64,000 nt of DNA from Cephalopachus bancanus (taxonomy: Eukaryota > Chordata > Mammalia > Primates > Tarsiidae), in assembly GCA_027257055.1 (NCBI GenBank), contig JAPVLO010000153.1, forward strand, positions 7,874,001 through 7,938,000, given 5' to 3'. Position 1 is the first letter of the stretch. Each line of letters begins with the position of its first letter. Of the stretch, positions 50,145-60,528 are shown piece after piece. The notes under the pieces were generated by a model. It did not search any database, was not told where the DNA came from, and was given only the letters and a program-made list of their open reading frames with translations. Made by a program: the position numbers and the translations under genes.

Positions 50145-50816
50145 CAGTCATGTATCTATCTATCTATCCAACTATCTATCTATCTATCTATCTATCTATT
50201 GAGTTGGAGTCCCACTCTGTTGCTCAGGCTGGAGTGCAGTGGCACTCTCACGGCCACCCCAGAGTCGACCTGTTGGACTCCAGTGATCCTTCCGCCTCAG
50301 CCTTCCAAGTAACCTGAACTACAGATGCATGTCACCTCGCCCTGCTGATTTTTGTGATTTATCATAGAGACGAGGTCTCACCATGTTGCCCAGGCTGGTC
50401 TCGAACCCGCAGGCTCAGGCAGTCCTCTCACCTCGGCCTCCCAAAGTGCTGGGATCATAGGCTGAGCCACCGCACCTGGCCCATGTATCTCTTAATGATG
50501 GGAATAAGTTCTGAGAAATGTGTCATTAGGCGATTTCATCATCGTGTGAACATCATAGAGCAAACTTACACAAACCTAGGCTGTATAACCTGTTACACAG
50601 GCTATATGGTATAGCCTACTGCTCTTGGGCTATAAACCTACACAGCATGTTACTGTACTAAATGCTATAGGCAATTGGACATGATGGTAAGTACTTGTGT
50701 TTCTAAACATAGAAAAGGTACAGTCAACATGCAGTATTATAATTTTATAGTACCACCATCATATATGTGGTCTGTTATTGATAGAAAAGTACTTACTTGT
50801 ATGTGGTGTACGACTG
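50145..50816 (+). mobile_element. Tigger-type MITE interrupted by an Alu
   Basis: It starts CAGTCATG after TA and ends GTGTACGACTG before TA. Internal sequence matches both ends of the Tigger at 42210-43940. The Alu lies close to its left end. Confidence 0.85.
50158..50481 (-). mobile_element. Alu SINE, antisense, (TATC)n tail
   Basis: Target duplication CATGTATCT at 50149-50157 and 50482-50490. The tail is (TATC)n, apparently seeded by the target sequence. Confidence 0.93.
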
Positions 50817-50818
50817 TA

Positions 50819-52320
50819 CTTATCATTCGTGTGTAACATATGTGTGACAGTCTAAAGAAATCCAAATCTTGGATTAGGCCCTCATTTTTCATTGGGGAAC
50901 TGGGCTTGCAAGAACTAAAACAGTCCTCAGAATTCCTGCCTAGCATAGCAGGACCATTTCTGGAGTCAGGGGAACTGAGTCAAAAACCTGAGTAGAAGGT
51001 TGGGACAACAGTAGTGGATAAGGCAGGGCCAGGTAAGAAGGGTCACCCGATACCAGTCTCGGGAGCGAGTCACACAAAACAGAAGAGCTGAGATTGCTGG
51101 CATTCAGGATTGGCTCAGGGACTCGGTGGACCAGAACACAGGGATGAAGTCTATCAGTGGGGTTGTCAAGGATGAGGGATTGACAGGAAGAAGTGGTGTA
51201 TTGGGAGATACAGATCTGTTTGGTTTGGTTTGGTTTTAACTCTGAGGAGACCACACACCTCCTCTCCTATAGCATGCCTTCCCTAATGTGGGTAGTAGGG
51301 TTGGTCCAGGTCATGCAACTATGGCCCTGCTTTTTCATCTAGAAAGAATGACTCTGGTTTCTCAAAAGCACAAGCTGCTAGGGCATAATTAATTGCTATA
51401 TTTTTTTCTCAGTTATTGGTCTCTGTGGAAGAGACTTAGCTTAATGGAAGAGGGTAGTGAAGGACAGCTTTGGAAAAGAGAGGGTCTAAACAGGATCTAT
51501 GTCAATGCTAAGCCACATGAGGGAGAAGAGGGGCTTTCTCTTGGCGTTCAAGCTAGAGTGCAAGGTCGCATGGTGGGAAGGCATATCCAAATAGGGAAGC
51601 GTAAAGGAGCATAACAATGGGAGAGTCTGAGAATTCAAAAGGAAGTTGTTTCTTTTTAGTCCATAAAATGTTTCATGAAAGCATTTTTGTAGAAAAACTT
51701 TAGGAGGGTTTCTTTGATCCTGCACCAGCACACGAGAGAGTATAAGTAAATGACATTATTTACACCTGCCTGACCCGCCCTGCTTCCTGTCTCTGAGTTT
51801 CTTTAGCAAAACACATAGTGCACTGCTTTGGCAAAGCTGTCTGGATAGCGTCTGACCTCATCAGAAAGGTGTGATTTACAGCATGTTGATCTCCAGTATG
51901 TTGGTGCAATGCCCAAAAGAAAAGGAAAGTCTCAGTAAAGGAACATTTCAGAAAATCTCCCGTCTGTGGGTGGAATCCCATCTTCAAGCCAGGCTGAGGT
52001 CACCAGACCGCCAAAATAAAGAACACTTCCAATGCTGTATGAACCTAGGGAAGCTGGACTAGTGAGATCAGCAGTGTTTGAGGTCCTCAGGCATAAGTAG
52101 GGCAGTAGCTGAGATGGCCTCTCTCAACTCTGACTGTCCTGCCCCTGCTTAGAACACCATGCCCGCCCAAAATATCTCTTACCTTGAATCATTTGCTTTA
52201 GTCTCCATCGTTTATCCTGCAAAGGGAGAATAATTGCACCATCACAGACCTTCTACAAATCAAGATGACTTATCAGAGGCTCTCAGACTTGCCAGATGTA
52301 TTTGTCCCATGGGCACGTGA
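50819..52320. other. No gene identified
   Basis: Inferred PRLR intron if the 49481 exon is real. No exon or clear repeat seen. Confidence 0.45.
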
Positions 52321-52775
52321 CTGAAAATTTACTAAACTTGTCTGATTGTCAGTTTCCTCATCTGTTAAAACCTGGACCTACTCATGGGGCTATTGTGAGA
52401 ATGAAATGAAATATAAATAATTAAAGTACTTAGCCCTGGTTGGGTGCAGTGGCTCAAGCCTGTAATACCAGCACTTTGGGAGGCCGAGGTGAGAGGATTG
52501 CCTGAGACCAGGGGTTCAAGACCAGCCTGGGCAACTTGGCAAGACCTCATCTCTTCAATAAAAATCAAAAAATTAGCCAGGCATGGTGGCATGCACCTAT
52601 AGTTCCAGTTACTTGGAAGGCTCAAGCGGAAGGATTGCCTGAGCCCAGCAGATCAAGGCTGCAGTGACCATGAGAATGCCACTGGACTCCTGCCTGGACA
52701 ATAGAATGACTCTGATTCAATAAATAAATAAGTATATAGTACTTAGCCCAGTGGTTGGCCCATAGTAGGTGCTCC
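52321..52775 (+). mobile_element. MIR SINE, sense, split by an Alu
   Basis: The left part has 'cagtttcctcatctgttaaa', and the right part 'ttggcccatagtaggtgctc'; they join at the Alu target site. Confidence 0.8.
52437..52737 (+). mobile_element. Alu SINE, sense
   Basis: A dimer with an (ATAA)n tail. AGTACTTAGCCC occurs before it and again from about 52738, copied from the host MIR. Confidence 0.92.
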
Positions 52776-53603
52776 AGAAGTAATAGGCATTACTCTAAAC
52801 TCATTGGAAGCCTTTAACCACTTGGTTTAAATGAGGTGAACCTGGGGCATGAGATGGGGCAGGTGGTTTAGAATGTGCAACCCCAGAGGGCATTTGGAAG
52901 GAATTCTGCAAGAGTTGAGTAGAAGGTCTCCCAAAGAACGATATACTGGCTACCTCACAGGATCCATTCCTAGATCAGGATCCATTCTTGAAGCTAAAGT
53001 TTCAATATGAGGGAGCTCCTTGGATGGTGCCTATGAACCCAAACCTCTATTGTTGCTAAGATTTCTGTTTCTGAGTACATATCACTGGGAGTGGTAGCAG
53101 ATAGAGAAAGCCTTCAAGAAGTTGTCCATTTGGGGGTGTCTGTCTGGCAAATAGAGAAATACCTCTGGGCAGAAGGAATGAGCAAAGGCTGGTCTTTCAG
53201 GGACTCATCAAACAATACTCAGACACTTCAAATGTCCCAAGATGGGCAGCTTTGACCCTGAATGTCCTTCCCTTGATTTAAAAAAAATAATAAAAATTTA
53301 AAGGGAAATTTAAGCAGTGTGTTTCCAAGAATTTACACTTAATTCATCAAATCTATTGTTTTCTGAGAGTTGTCTGAAGTCCAACAAGACTACTAAGCCT
53401 TTTTTTTTTTTCAAATGTCTTCAAAAACCCTTTTTTCTTAGAAGGACATTTAGAGGCTTTGAAAGTTGTTCCAAGGGTAATAATAATAATAAAATGCTCA
53501 ACCCCTGCAGGTTCAAAATTTACTTAATACTCTGAGCCCAAGGGATTTAAATTATTACAGGAGTTTATTATCTCCTGTTTATGGGACTTTGCAGCAGGGA
53601 AAA
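52776..53603. other. No gene or clear repeat seen
   Basis: Intronic sequence upstream of the CpG cluster; nothing recognisable. Confidence 0.45.
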
Positions 53604-53735
53604 CGAAACCACGTGGAGGTTCATTAAAGTTCACTGTGTGGTTCACCTCGCGGTCGTTCCCGTAGTCCAGAAGACTCCTCCAGAACCTTCTCAGTCTGAA
53701 CCTTCAGAGTAAGATTCCCTCACGTGGTGACGCAG
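53604..53735. promoter_or_regulatory. CpG and E-box cluster upstream of the PRLR start-codon exon
   Basis: Eight CpG dinucleotides occur in about 130 bp, four of them within 53649-53662, in an otherwise CpG-poor intron. Two CACGTG E-boxes (53610-53615 and 53721-53726) and a CRE-like TGACGCAG (53728-53735) frame the cluster. It is not part of a repeat I recognise. A regulatory element or alternative promoter is inferred; no function is demonstrated by sequence alone. Confidence 0.3.
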
Positions 53736-54178
53736 TCATGCTGAGGGTACTGACTTTTCAGCCTGGATTATTTTTAGCTGAGGGATCAAAGCCAGAGCCC
53801 TCCTGGAATGGGCCTCTTGTAGGGCATACAATTTACGTCACAAAAATGGGTGATATATTGTTAGGCCACTATGGGGTGGAAAGAGAACAATTTTCCTTTG
53901 GGGTGTGTGCAAAGGAATCCACTGCCACAGCTCCCCTTGAACTCTCTACATAGTTATCTGAGGACCTCTGGTGGTGGAATTTTTCCCAGCATGTATGAAT
54001 TTATGTTTCTGAGCCAAGCCGTCAGACCCTGTTACATTTTCCTACATTCCTTTCCTCCTGTTTTGTCATTCACATTAAGCAAGGAGCAAGAATCAGTTGC
54101 AAACAGTCAAAATAAAGTGGTGCATGTGCCTGACCAGACTGTCATTTCACAAAAGTTGCCTGGTGACTTCTCTTCCAG

Positions 54179-54221
54179 TGAACCTCTGATACGTTACCTG
54201 AGGTAAGAGAAGGCAGCCAAC
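54179..54221 (+). other. PRLR: PRLR 5' UTR part of the start-codon exon
   Basis: A pyrimidine-rich tract ending in CTTCTCTTCCAG at 54178 is a good acceptor, giving 43 bases of leader before the ATG at 54222. The bases before the ATG (AGCCAAC) place A at -3, a favourable context. Within the leader, CTGAG|GTAAGA at 54198-54208 is itself a near-consensus splice donor. The acceptor position is inferred from the signal alone. Confidence 0.7.
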
Positions 54222-54291
54222 ATGAAGGAAAATGTGGCATCCGCAACAATTTTCACTCTGCTACTTTTTATCAACACCAGCCTCCTGAATG
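54222..54291 (+). CDS. PRLR: Prolactin receptor, first coding exon (signal peptide)
   Basis: This encodes the first 23 residues and one base of codon 24 of the prolactin receptor, a single-pass class I cytokine receptor at the cell surface that binds prolactin and, in primates, growth hormone and placental lactogen. The peptide begins [20 protein letters not shown] and ends LLN, which I recognise from mammalian PRLR: a short N-region, then a hydrophobic core of about 11 residues as expected of a cleaved signal peptide. The exon ends AATG|GTAAGT, a near-perfect donor in phase 1. The split Gly codon is completed by GA at 58751. The start is supported by family match and by A at -3. The exon is too short to stand out as an open frame by length and was recognised by its translation. 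Confidence 0.96.
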
Positions 54292-54509
54292 GTAAGTAAG
54301 TAAGAGACTGTCCTGCTCTCTTTCATTGTCTGGGGTGTTTGTCAAGAGGGTGGAGAGTTCATCACAGTCTTCTTGCAATACTGTTATGACAGATGAAAAT
54401 GTATCCTGTGCTGCTATTAAATTATTTGCAATATTTTCACATCAGAATTAATGCAGTGAATCCGAAATCTTTTCACTATGCTCTCTGCCTTCCATCCTCA
54501 TTTCAGGAG

Positions 54510-54690
54510 TGTAATGAAACAGCTGTGAGGATGACAGGACCTGAGTTCCAATCCAGGCTCTGGCTGTTACTAACTGTGTGACCTTGAGCCAATTACCTAA
54601 TCTCTCTGGGCTTCCAAATTTTCAAAGTGAGGATAGAGGTGTTTCCTTCTCCTTAGATGAAATAATGTATGTGAAAAATCTTTGAAAAAC
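54510..54690 (+). mobile_element. MIR SINE, sense
   Basis: 'gagttccaatccaggctctg', 'actgtgtgaccttgagccaa' and 'taatctctctgggcttccaa' are the MIR core. Confidence 0.88.
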
Positions 54691-54996
54691 TGTAACAGGA
54701 TGTGAGAGTTTGCTGTTACATGGTAGGAAACAGGTACAGCCAACTGTATCATCTAGTGCTAATGGGAGAAATGGAAGTCCACACCTAAATGACAGCGTGG
54801 CTGCCTGTGAATGTACATTTCTGTATGGCTGCCTGGGTATGCAGACTTCTATGTGTACATTAACTTTTCTATGTGTGCCTAATTACAAATGCTTCTCTGT
54901 GTATACCTGTATGTGTATACTTATTTTTTATTTCAATTTTTATGTATTGAAAAGAGATTTCTTATGGCAGATATTACATAGTAGTGACAGCTGGGC

Positions 54997-55302
54997 TTTT
55001 ATTTATTTATTATTTATTTTTTGAGTTGGAGTCTCACTCAGTCGCCCAGACTAGAGTTCAGTGGCACGTTCACAGCCACCCCAGGATTGATCAGCTGTGC
55101 TCTGGTGATCCTTCCACCTCAGTCCTCCAAGTAGCCAGAACTACAGGTGCATGCTACCACGCCTAGCTAATTTTTGATTTATTGTAGAGATGAGGTCCCA
55201 CCAAGTTGCCCAAGTTGGTCTCAAACCCACGGGCTCAGGCAATCCACTCACCTCTGCCTCCCAAAGTGCTGGGATTGCAGGTTGAGCCACCAAGCCCGGC
55301 CA
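54997..55302 (-). mobile_element. Alu SINE, antisense
   Basis: A dimer with duplication ACAGCTGGGC at 54987-54996 and 55303-55312. Confidence 0.93.
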
Positions 55303-55336
55303 ACAGCTGGGCATTTAGCATACCCATCATATGCTA

Positions 55337-55378
55337 AAAATAGTGAACATTGCACCCAAAATAGTGAACATTGCACCC
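55337..55378. repeat. Exact 21-bp tandem duplication
   Basis: The unit AAAATAGTGAAC...GCACCC at 55337-55357 is repeated without change at 55358-55378, between two antisense Alus. Confidence 0.97.
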
Positions 55379-55392
55379 AATAGGTAATTTTT

Positions 55393-55613
55393 CTTTTCTC
55401 ACGCTGTCACCCAGGCTGACAAGTAGCTGGAACTACAGGCAAGTGCTCCCACACCCAGCTTATTTTTTTTTGTCTATTATAGAGACAAGGTCTCATCAAG
55501 TTGCCCAGGCTGGTCTCCACCAGGCTGGTTTTGAACCCCTGAGCTCAGGCAATCCTCTCACCTCGGCCTCCCAAAGTGCTGGTATTACAGGCTTGAGTCA
55601 TCGCGCCCCACCT
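55393..55613 (-). mobile_element. Alu SINE, antisense, internally deleted
   Basis: The right arm is shortened and a 'ggctggtctccaccaggctggt' type stutter occurs near 55510-55530. Duplications AATAGGTAATTTTT / AATAGATAATTTTT flank it. Confidence 0.92.
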
Positions 55614-56086
55614 AATAGATAATTTTTCAGTCCTCACCCTCCCTTTCATCTTTCTACCCTCCCACCTTTCGTAGACACTGATGTCTATTATTCCACTTTG
55701 TACGTCCATGTACCCATTGTTTAGCTCCCTCTGTGTGTATACTTCTGTGTGTGGATATAAATAGAGGGCCCTATTAAAAAGTATACACATTCTAAGAATG
55801 GAAAAAACTGTATTAAAATTATAATACTCAATATATACTGATGACAAAAGATGAATACAAGTCACATTGGACTTCTGCAATTACAAGAGGTGCTCAAAGT
55901 GGCTACCATCAGCATCCAGACACTTCTGATTATGGCAAACTAAAAGTAATACATAAATAACATTTCTTACATTTTTTGGCACGCCGGTATCTGTGTGTGT
56001 ACCTCTGTGTATTTCCATATTTGTGTATTTTTCCATGTGTGCCTTTATGTGTACTAGTGTGTACTTCCGTGAGTATGCATCTATGT

Positions 56087-56091
<5 letters not shown>

Positions 56092-56146
<55 letters not shown>
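56092..56146. repeat. (TC)n microsatellite
   Basis: About 27 uninterrupted CT units within a TGTGTAT-rich setting. Confidence 0.99.
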
Positions 56147-56150
<4 letters not shown>

Positions 56151-56457
56151 ATGTGTGTATGGTTGTCTCTGTGTTTCTAGGCATTGAGACAGTTCATCAA
56201 TTTCAATTGTCTCCTCTAAAGCAGATGAAGAGAATATTTGACTAATTGTATTTTTACAAATCTACCCTCCTCTCTAGAGTTTCCAAAAAGTACAATTAAT
56301 AACCAATAAAATGTGAGAGATAAGTTTCCAGAACGAAGGAAAAGGGAAAGCAGAGGTCAGAATAATCCACAAGGGAGACCTTAAATACTCAAACAATCAA
56401 TGATGTTCTAACTGGTTTCTGAGTGTGCTCATTATTGAACCATAGGCTTGGAATTGT

Positions 56458-56620
56458 TTGTTTGTTTATTTTGGAGTCTAGCCTTGCTCTTTCGCCCAGG
56501 CTGGAATGTAGTGGCACAATCATAGCTCACTGCAGCCTCAAGTTCTCAGGCTACAGCCATCCTCCTGCCTCCACCTCCCAAAGCACTGGGATTATAGGCA
56601 TGAGCTACTGTGCTTGGCTT
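56458..56620 (-). mobile_element. Alu monomer (FLAM-like), antisense
   Basis: A single 7SL-type arm with ancestral sequence ('tcatagctcactgcagcctc'). Confidence 0.82.
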
Positions 56621-56948
56621 GAATTTTTTTTTTAATCAACTTTCTTTTCTACTTTACACACACCCTACACCATCACCACTTTCATTTTTGCCATGACTCT
56701 CAACAATACATTATCCTGAAGAAATTGTCCCTCGAGGATGACCAATGTTACAAATATTGGCAGGCTGGCATGGATGCTTTTCAGCAGGGCCTATTAGCTG
56801 GAGGGGAGAGCAACCCAGCTCCACTACCAGCCTGGTTTCCCAGAGTGCATATTGCCATTCCATGACACTCTTTCTGGCTGGCTTGGCCTAGAGAGCCCCC
56901 TTCCTACCCATTTCCCCTCACTGAGGTCTCCTCCTATGTTGCTTTTCC

Positions 56949-57273
56949 TTTTCTTTTTCTTTTCTTTTTTTTTTTTTTTTTTTTTTTTTGAGTAGGAGTC
57001 TCGCTCTGTCGCCCAGGCTGGAGTGCAGTGGCATGCTGCTCATAGCCACCACAGCCTCGACCTGCTGGGCTCAGGCAATCTTGCTGCCTCGGCCTTCCAA
57101 GTAGCTGGAACTACAAGCATGAACTGCCATGCCCGGCTCATTTTTTGATTTATTGTTCAGGTGAGGTCTTACCAAGTTGCCCAGGCTGGTCTCAAACCCC
57201 TGAGCTTAGGCAATCCTCTAGCCTTGGCCTCCCAAAGTGCTGGGATTATAGGCTTGAGCCATTGCAGCTGACC
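56949..57273 (-). mobile_element. Alu SINE, antisense
   Basis: A long T-rich tail and full dimer. TTGCTTTTCC and TTGCTTTTTC flank it. Confidence 0.93.
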
Positions 57274-58222
57274 TCTACATTGCTTTTTCTGATCTGGTGC
57301 TCAGAGCCTGCTTGAGGAATAGGGGTGGGAATGTGGGAGAATAGAGAGAGAACCCCCTGAGTTGCTGAGATTCACATCTGAAGTCTTTCTTCTCTGTTCC
57401 TAACTTCTGAACTAAATGCTAGGGCATCCAGTTAGGCATAAAAGAGGACCATGTGGAGTCATATAGGTGAGCATGGGTGGCCTCTCCAACCCAGCAGCAT
57501 CAGGATGAACTTCCAGAGCTACTCTGTCCCTCTTTAGACCTGACAATCAAGCAAGAGAAATGAGGACCAGCTTGCCAAGTACTCATTCTGTCCTCCTGAC
57601 ATTGTATTTCCACACCACCTCATTCAGAACTTCCAGCTTCCAGCCTAGGACTGGATACAAGTTGTAGATAATAATGGTCGCTCACAACCAGGAGAGGAGC
57701 TAGCCACTCTCCTACCTCTCATCAAGCCTTCTACCTCAAAAAGATCTGTAAAATTACTAGGAAGCCCTTTGTCCAAAAGATCGAAGGAAAGAGAGTGAAA
57801 TAGAAAACAGGAATAAAAACCAAGATTCAGAAATGGGGATAGAGAGGATGGGGAGATAGATTGTGAGACTGGATCATAAGGTCCAAACTGAATGGAATCA
57901 AGGAAAAGGAGAAGACAGGAGAGAGAGGATGGGATGGACGCCCAGAGAAAGGGAGCTTCAGTGAGGCGGCGAATGAACAGAAGATCAGGAACAGCTTGAG
58001 TTAACTGTGTGGGGGTGAAAGAAGGAATGAGATTGGTGAGCAGACCGAAGAAGTGCCAGGGAGCAATGTTTTGGCAAAGTGTTCACAGGTTGCTTGTAGC
58101 TGGAGGAGTCTTTGTATGGTCCCCTTAGACTGTGGAAGGATATCAGCTTTACAGAACCCATGGGATAACAGAAGGGCCACATATCCTTCAATCTGCAGGT
58201 ATCTATCTTACTGTGTCTGCGT

Positions 58223-58226
<4 letters not shown>
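57274..58226. other. PRLR intron; no feature seen
   Basis: Purine-rich intronic DNA at 57770-57990 but no recognisable exon or repeat. Confidence 0.5.

Positions 58227-58272
<46 letters not shown>
58227..58272. repeat. (TG)n microsatellite
   Basis: 23 TG units preceded by 'gcgtgcac'. A (CA)n tract lies 208 bp downstream. Confidence 0.99.
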
Positions 58273-58277
<5 letters not shown>

Positions 58278-58312
58278 TTTGCAATTAGTCACTGGTCCTC
58301 GCATAGGCTGTT

Positions 58313-58446
58313 TTTATTTTTTGTAGAGACAAAGTCTCTACAAAAATATTACTCAGGCTCATCTTAGACCCCTGGCCTCAAGTGATCCTCCCACCTTGTC
58401 TTCCCAAAGTGCTGGGATTGTAAGCATGAACAACCACACCCAGTCA
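58313..58446 (-). mobile_element. Alu monomer fragment, antisense
   Basis: A diverged single arm ('tcaagtgatcctcccacctt', 'cccaaagtgctgggattgta') between the two microsatellites. Confidence 0.75.
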
Positions 58447-58478
58447 TCACATAGTCTGTTGATATCCACATCTCAAAG

Positions 58479-58480
<2 letters not shown>

Positions 58481-58522
<42 letters not shown>
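58481..58522. repeat. (CA)n microsatellite
   Basis: 'cgcg' followed by about 19 CA units, the complement of the (TG)n at 58227-58272. Confidence 0.99.
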
Positions 58523-58525
<3 letters not shown>

Positions 58526-58750
58526 CACCTCACTGCAAAGTTCTGTAAAAGCCTTGACAACATCAAGATGGCCCACAGAGCCAAGTTGCTTGTTATTGGT
58601 GTTTAGTATTTTCGAACACACCAACTTAGGCCTACTCACCCTGAGACTTCATTACTGGTCTGGGTCTTGTCAGTCTGCTTCTGTCACCAGGAGGGTTGAA
58701 TTGTTGAATGGACCTCAATATTGACTCCAATGGCTTCCGGCTTTTTCTAG

Positions 58751-58883
58751 GACAATCACCTCCTGGAAAACCTGAGATCTCTAAATGTCGTTCTCCTGAA
58801 AAGGAAACATTCACCTGCTGGTGGAAGCCAGGGACAGATGGAGGACTTCCTACCAATTACACACTGATTTACCACAAGGAAGG
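58751..58883 (+). CDS. PRLR: Prolactin receptor, second coding exon (N-terminal half of D1)
   Basis: The exon encodes mature residues 1-43, plus two bases of the codon for Gly44, of the first fibronectin-III (cytokine-receptor homology) domain. It follows the acceptor TTTTTCTAG and ends AAGG|GTAAAA in phase 2. Visible features are the mature N-terminus QSPPGKPEI, Cys12 and Cys22 (the first conserved disulfide of D1), the ETFTCWW segment, and an N-glycosylation sequon Asn-Tyr-Thr at mature residue 35. Length and phase fit the known PRLR exon structure. The upstream intron is 4459 bp and holds MIR, Alu and microsatellite sequence. Changes from the human protein that I can see are conservative, for example Leu2 to Ser and Ser36 to Thr, the latter keeping the sequon. 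Confidence 0.96.
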
Positions 58884-59826
58884 GTAAAAAGTTCTCTTCT
58901 CTCCTGTCAAATCCCACATGAGTGTTCCCACTATCCAGGCCAAAGGAACACTTGTTCTGAGTTACAAAACTTCCTAGATTTGCACCAAGAAGGCTCATAC
59001 CACTGGGGGAAATGGGAGTCTAACTTTCTCTACCAAGTGTCCTTTAAGAATTCTGCCACTCTTCATAAGCCACGCAGCAATACAATGTTAACAATGTTTC
59101 AAATTACCTGTCACAGCTTAGGTTTCTCCCAAGGCCTCATATAAATGTTTCCTAAGTGCTAGTTAATCTTAGAAGTTCACCTTGTTTCATTTATTTATTT
59201 ATTTAGTAAACATGTTACTTTTGAAACATAAGAGGATTATATGAAATACCACCATGTAATCCTTGACAAACATGGTACATCAAGTTTTCAAACTTGTTTC
59301 ATATTCAAGAAATTAAAGAGCCTTGTAAGGAAAGGAAGGTGAGGATTTTTCCTTAGCACATTGCTGACCCAGGACTCACGATCATATTTGGGCCTAAGAT
59401 TGCAGTGAGGAATAAACGAGCTCATCTCTGTGCAAGCATTTTGTTGCACTCACAATGAGACCATTCTGGAAACCCCAGGAGAGCTGTATCCTTCCCCCAA
59501 AAAAGAAAATATTTAGTTGCTGGCAGAGACAGCTGGCTCACTTTCCAATAACTGCACTTTGTTGTGCACAAAGCTGTCATCGCAGCTGGGATCCAAAGGG
59601 GCATCATGTAAACAGATCTCAGGAACTCAGATACAACCAAATTCGAATAAGCCTCCATACCTGTGCAGAGTGTCTTGAGCTGAGGCTGCTAAATCTGAAT
59701 ATGGACAGCCTAATGAGCCACTGGGGTACGAAATCTCTCCTTTCAGTCACGTCTCTCCTTTCAAAGACTTGATGCAGTCTGAAATGTACTGACATCACTT
59801 TTTATCCTCTTGAATTCTTTTTTTAA

Positions 59827-59958
59827 AAAATATAGTTTATTTAGAAAGTAAATTGGAGAGAGAGAGGGAGGGGAGGGGGCCAAAGTTTGGAAACATGGTG
59901 ACAGCTATAGCTCATAGAGCACATGCCCACATCAGAGTCTAGTGAGGAAACGGCCCTT
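59827..59958 (-). mobile_element. Fragment of the putative LTR seen at 46105
   Basis: It aligns with 46159-46315: the first 28 bases are identical, then purine-rich variation, then 'ggaaacatggtgacag', 'catagctca' and 'cagagtctagt' in order. Confidence 0.6.
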
Positions 59959-60358
59959 TTTTTTTTTTAATGAAATGTATTTCAACACATATCTGCAACA
60001 ACTGCTTCATTGTACTTGGCCCCAGTGTACACATGAAACAGGTGGAAATCCCAGTATTTGAGGTAACCCAATGACAGTGCTCTGATTTATATCCCAAAGC
60101 CCACAAAAACACTTGTAGAAGGGAAGAGTTGATGAGAAGCAGAGCACTTGAAGCCCTAAAATAACCTTCCCAGCATGCTCTTCTCTCTCTTGCTCCAGCT
60201 AACATGGGCGGAACAGGGAAGCCTGGAAGACATCTGTCAGCTCTGACTTTTGCACTTGAAATACCCGATCCCCGAAGCCAATGGCATTGATTTATTAAGA
60301 AAAAACTAGACTCTCTTTATTACTTCCTTATTCATTCCTAATACATTACTCATTGCAG

Positions 60359-60528
60359 AGAGACACTCACCCATGAATGTCCAGACTACAAAACCGGTGG
60401 CCCCCACTCCTGCTACTTTAGCAAGAAGCACACCTCCATATGGAAAATGTACATCATCACAGTAAGTGCCACTAACCAGATGGGAAGCAGTTCCTCGGAC
60501 CCACTTTATGTGGACGTGACTTACATAG
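60359..60528 (+). CDS. PRLR: Prolactin receptor, third coding exon (C-terminal half of D1)
   Basis: The exon encodes mature residues 44-100, the second half of D1. It follows the acceptor ACTCATTGCAG, completes the split Gly codon with A, and ends ACATAG|GTAAGAG in phase 1. Cys51 and Cys62 form the second D1 disulfide by family knowledge, and Trp72 in the TSIW segment corresponds to a known hormone-contact residue. The segment [18 protein letters not shown] closes D1 before the D1-D2 linker. Human PRLR has an N-glycosylation sequon at Asn80; here the residue reads Ser (VSATNQM), so that sequon is absent. The 1475-bp intron before it contains an LTR-like fragment. The next exon, which would begin D2, is not found before the window ends. 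Confidence 0.96.

Noticed and set aside
54203..54208. GTAAGA at 54203 as the true end of the leader exon
   Set aside because: The PRLR start codon and signal peptide follow within 20 nt in the same exon, and 54292 gives the correct phase for the next coding exon.
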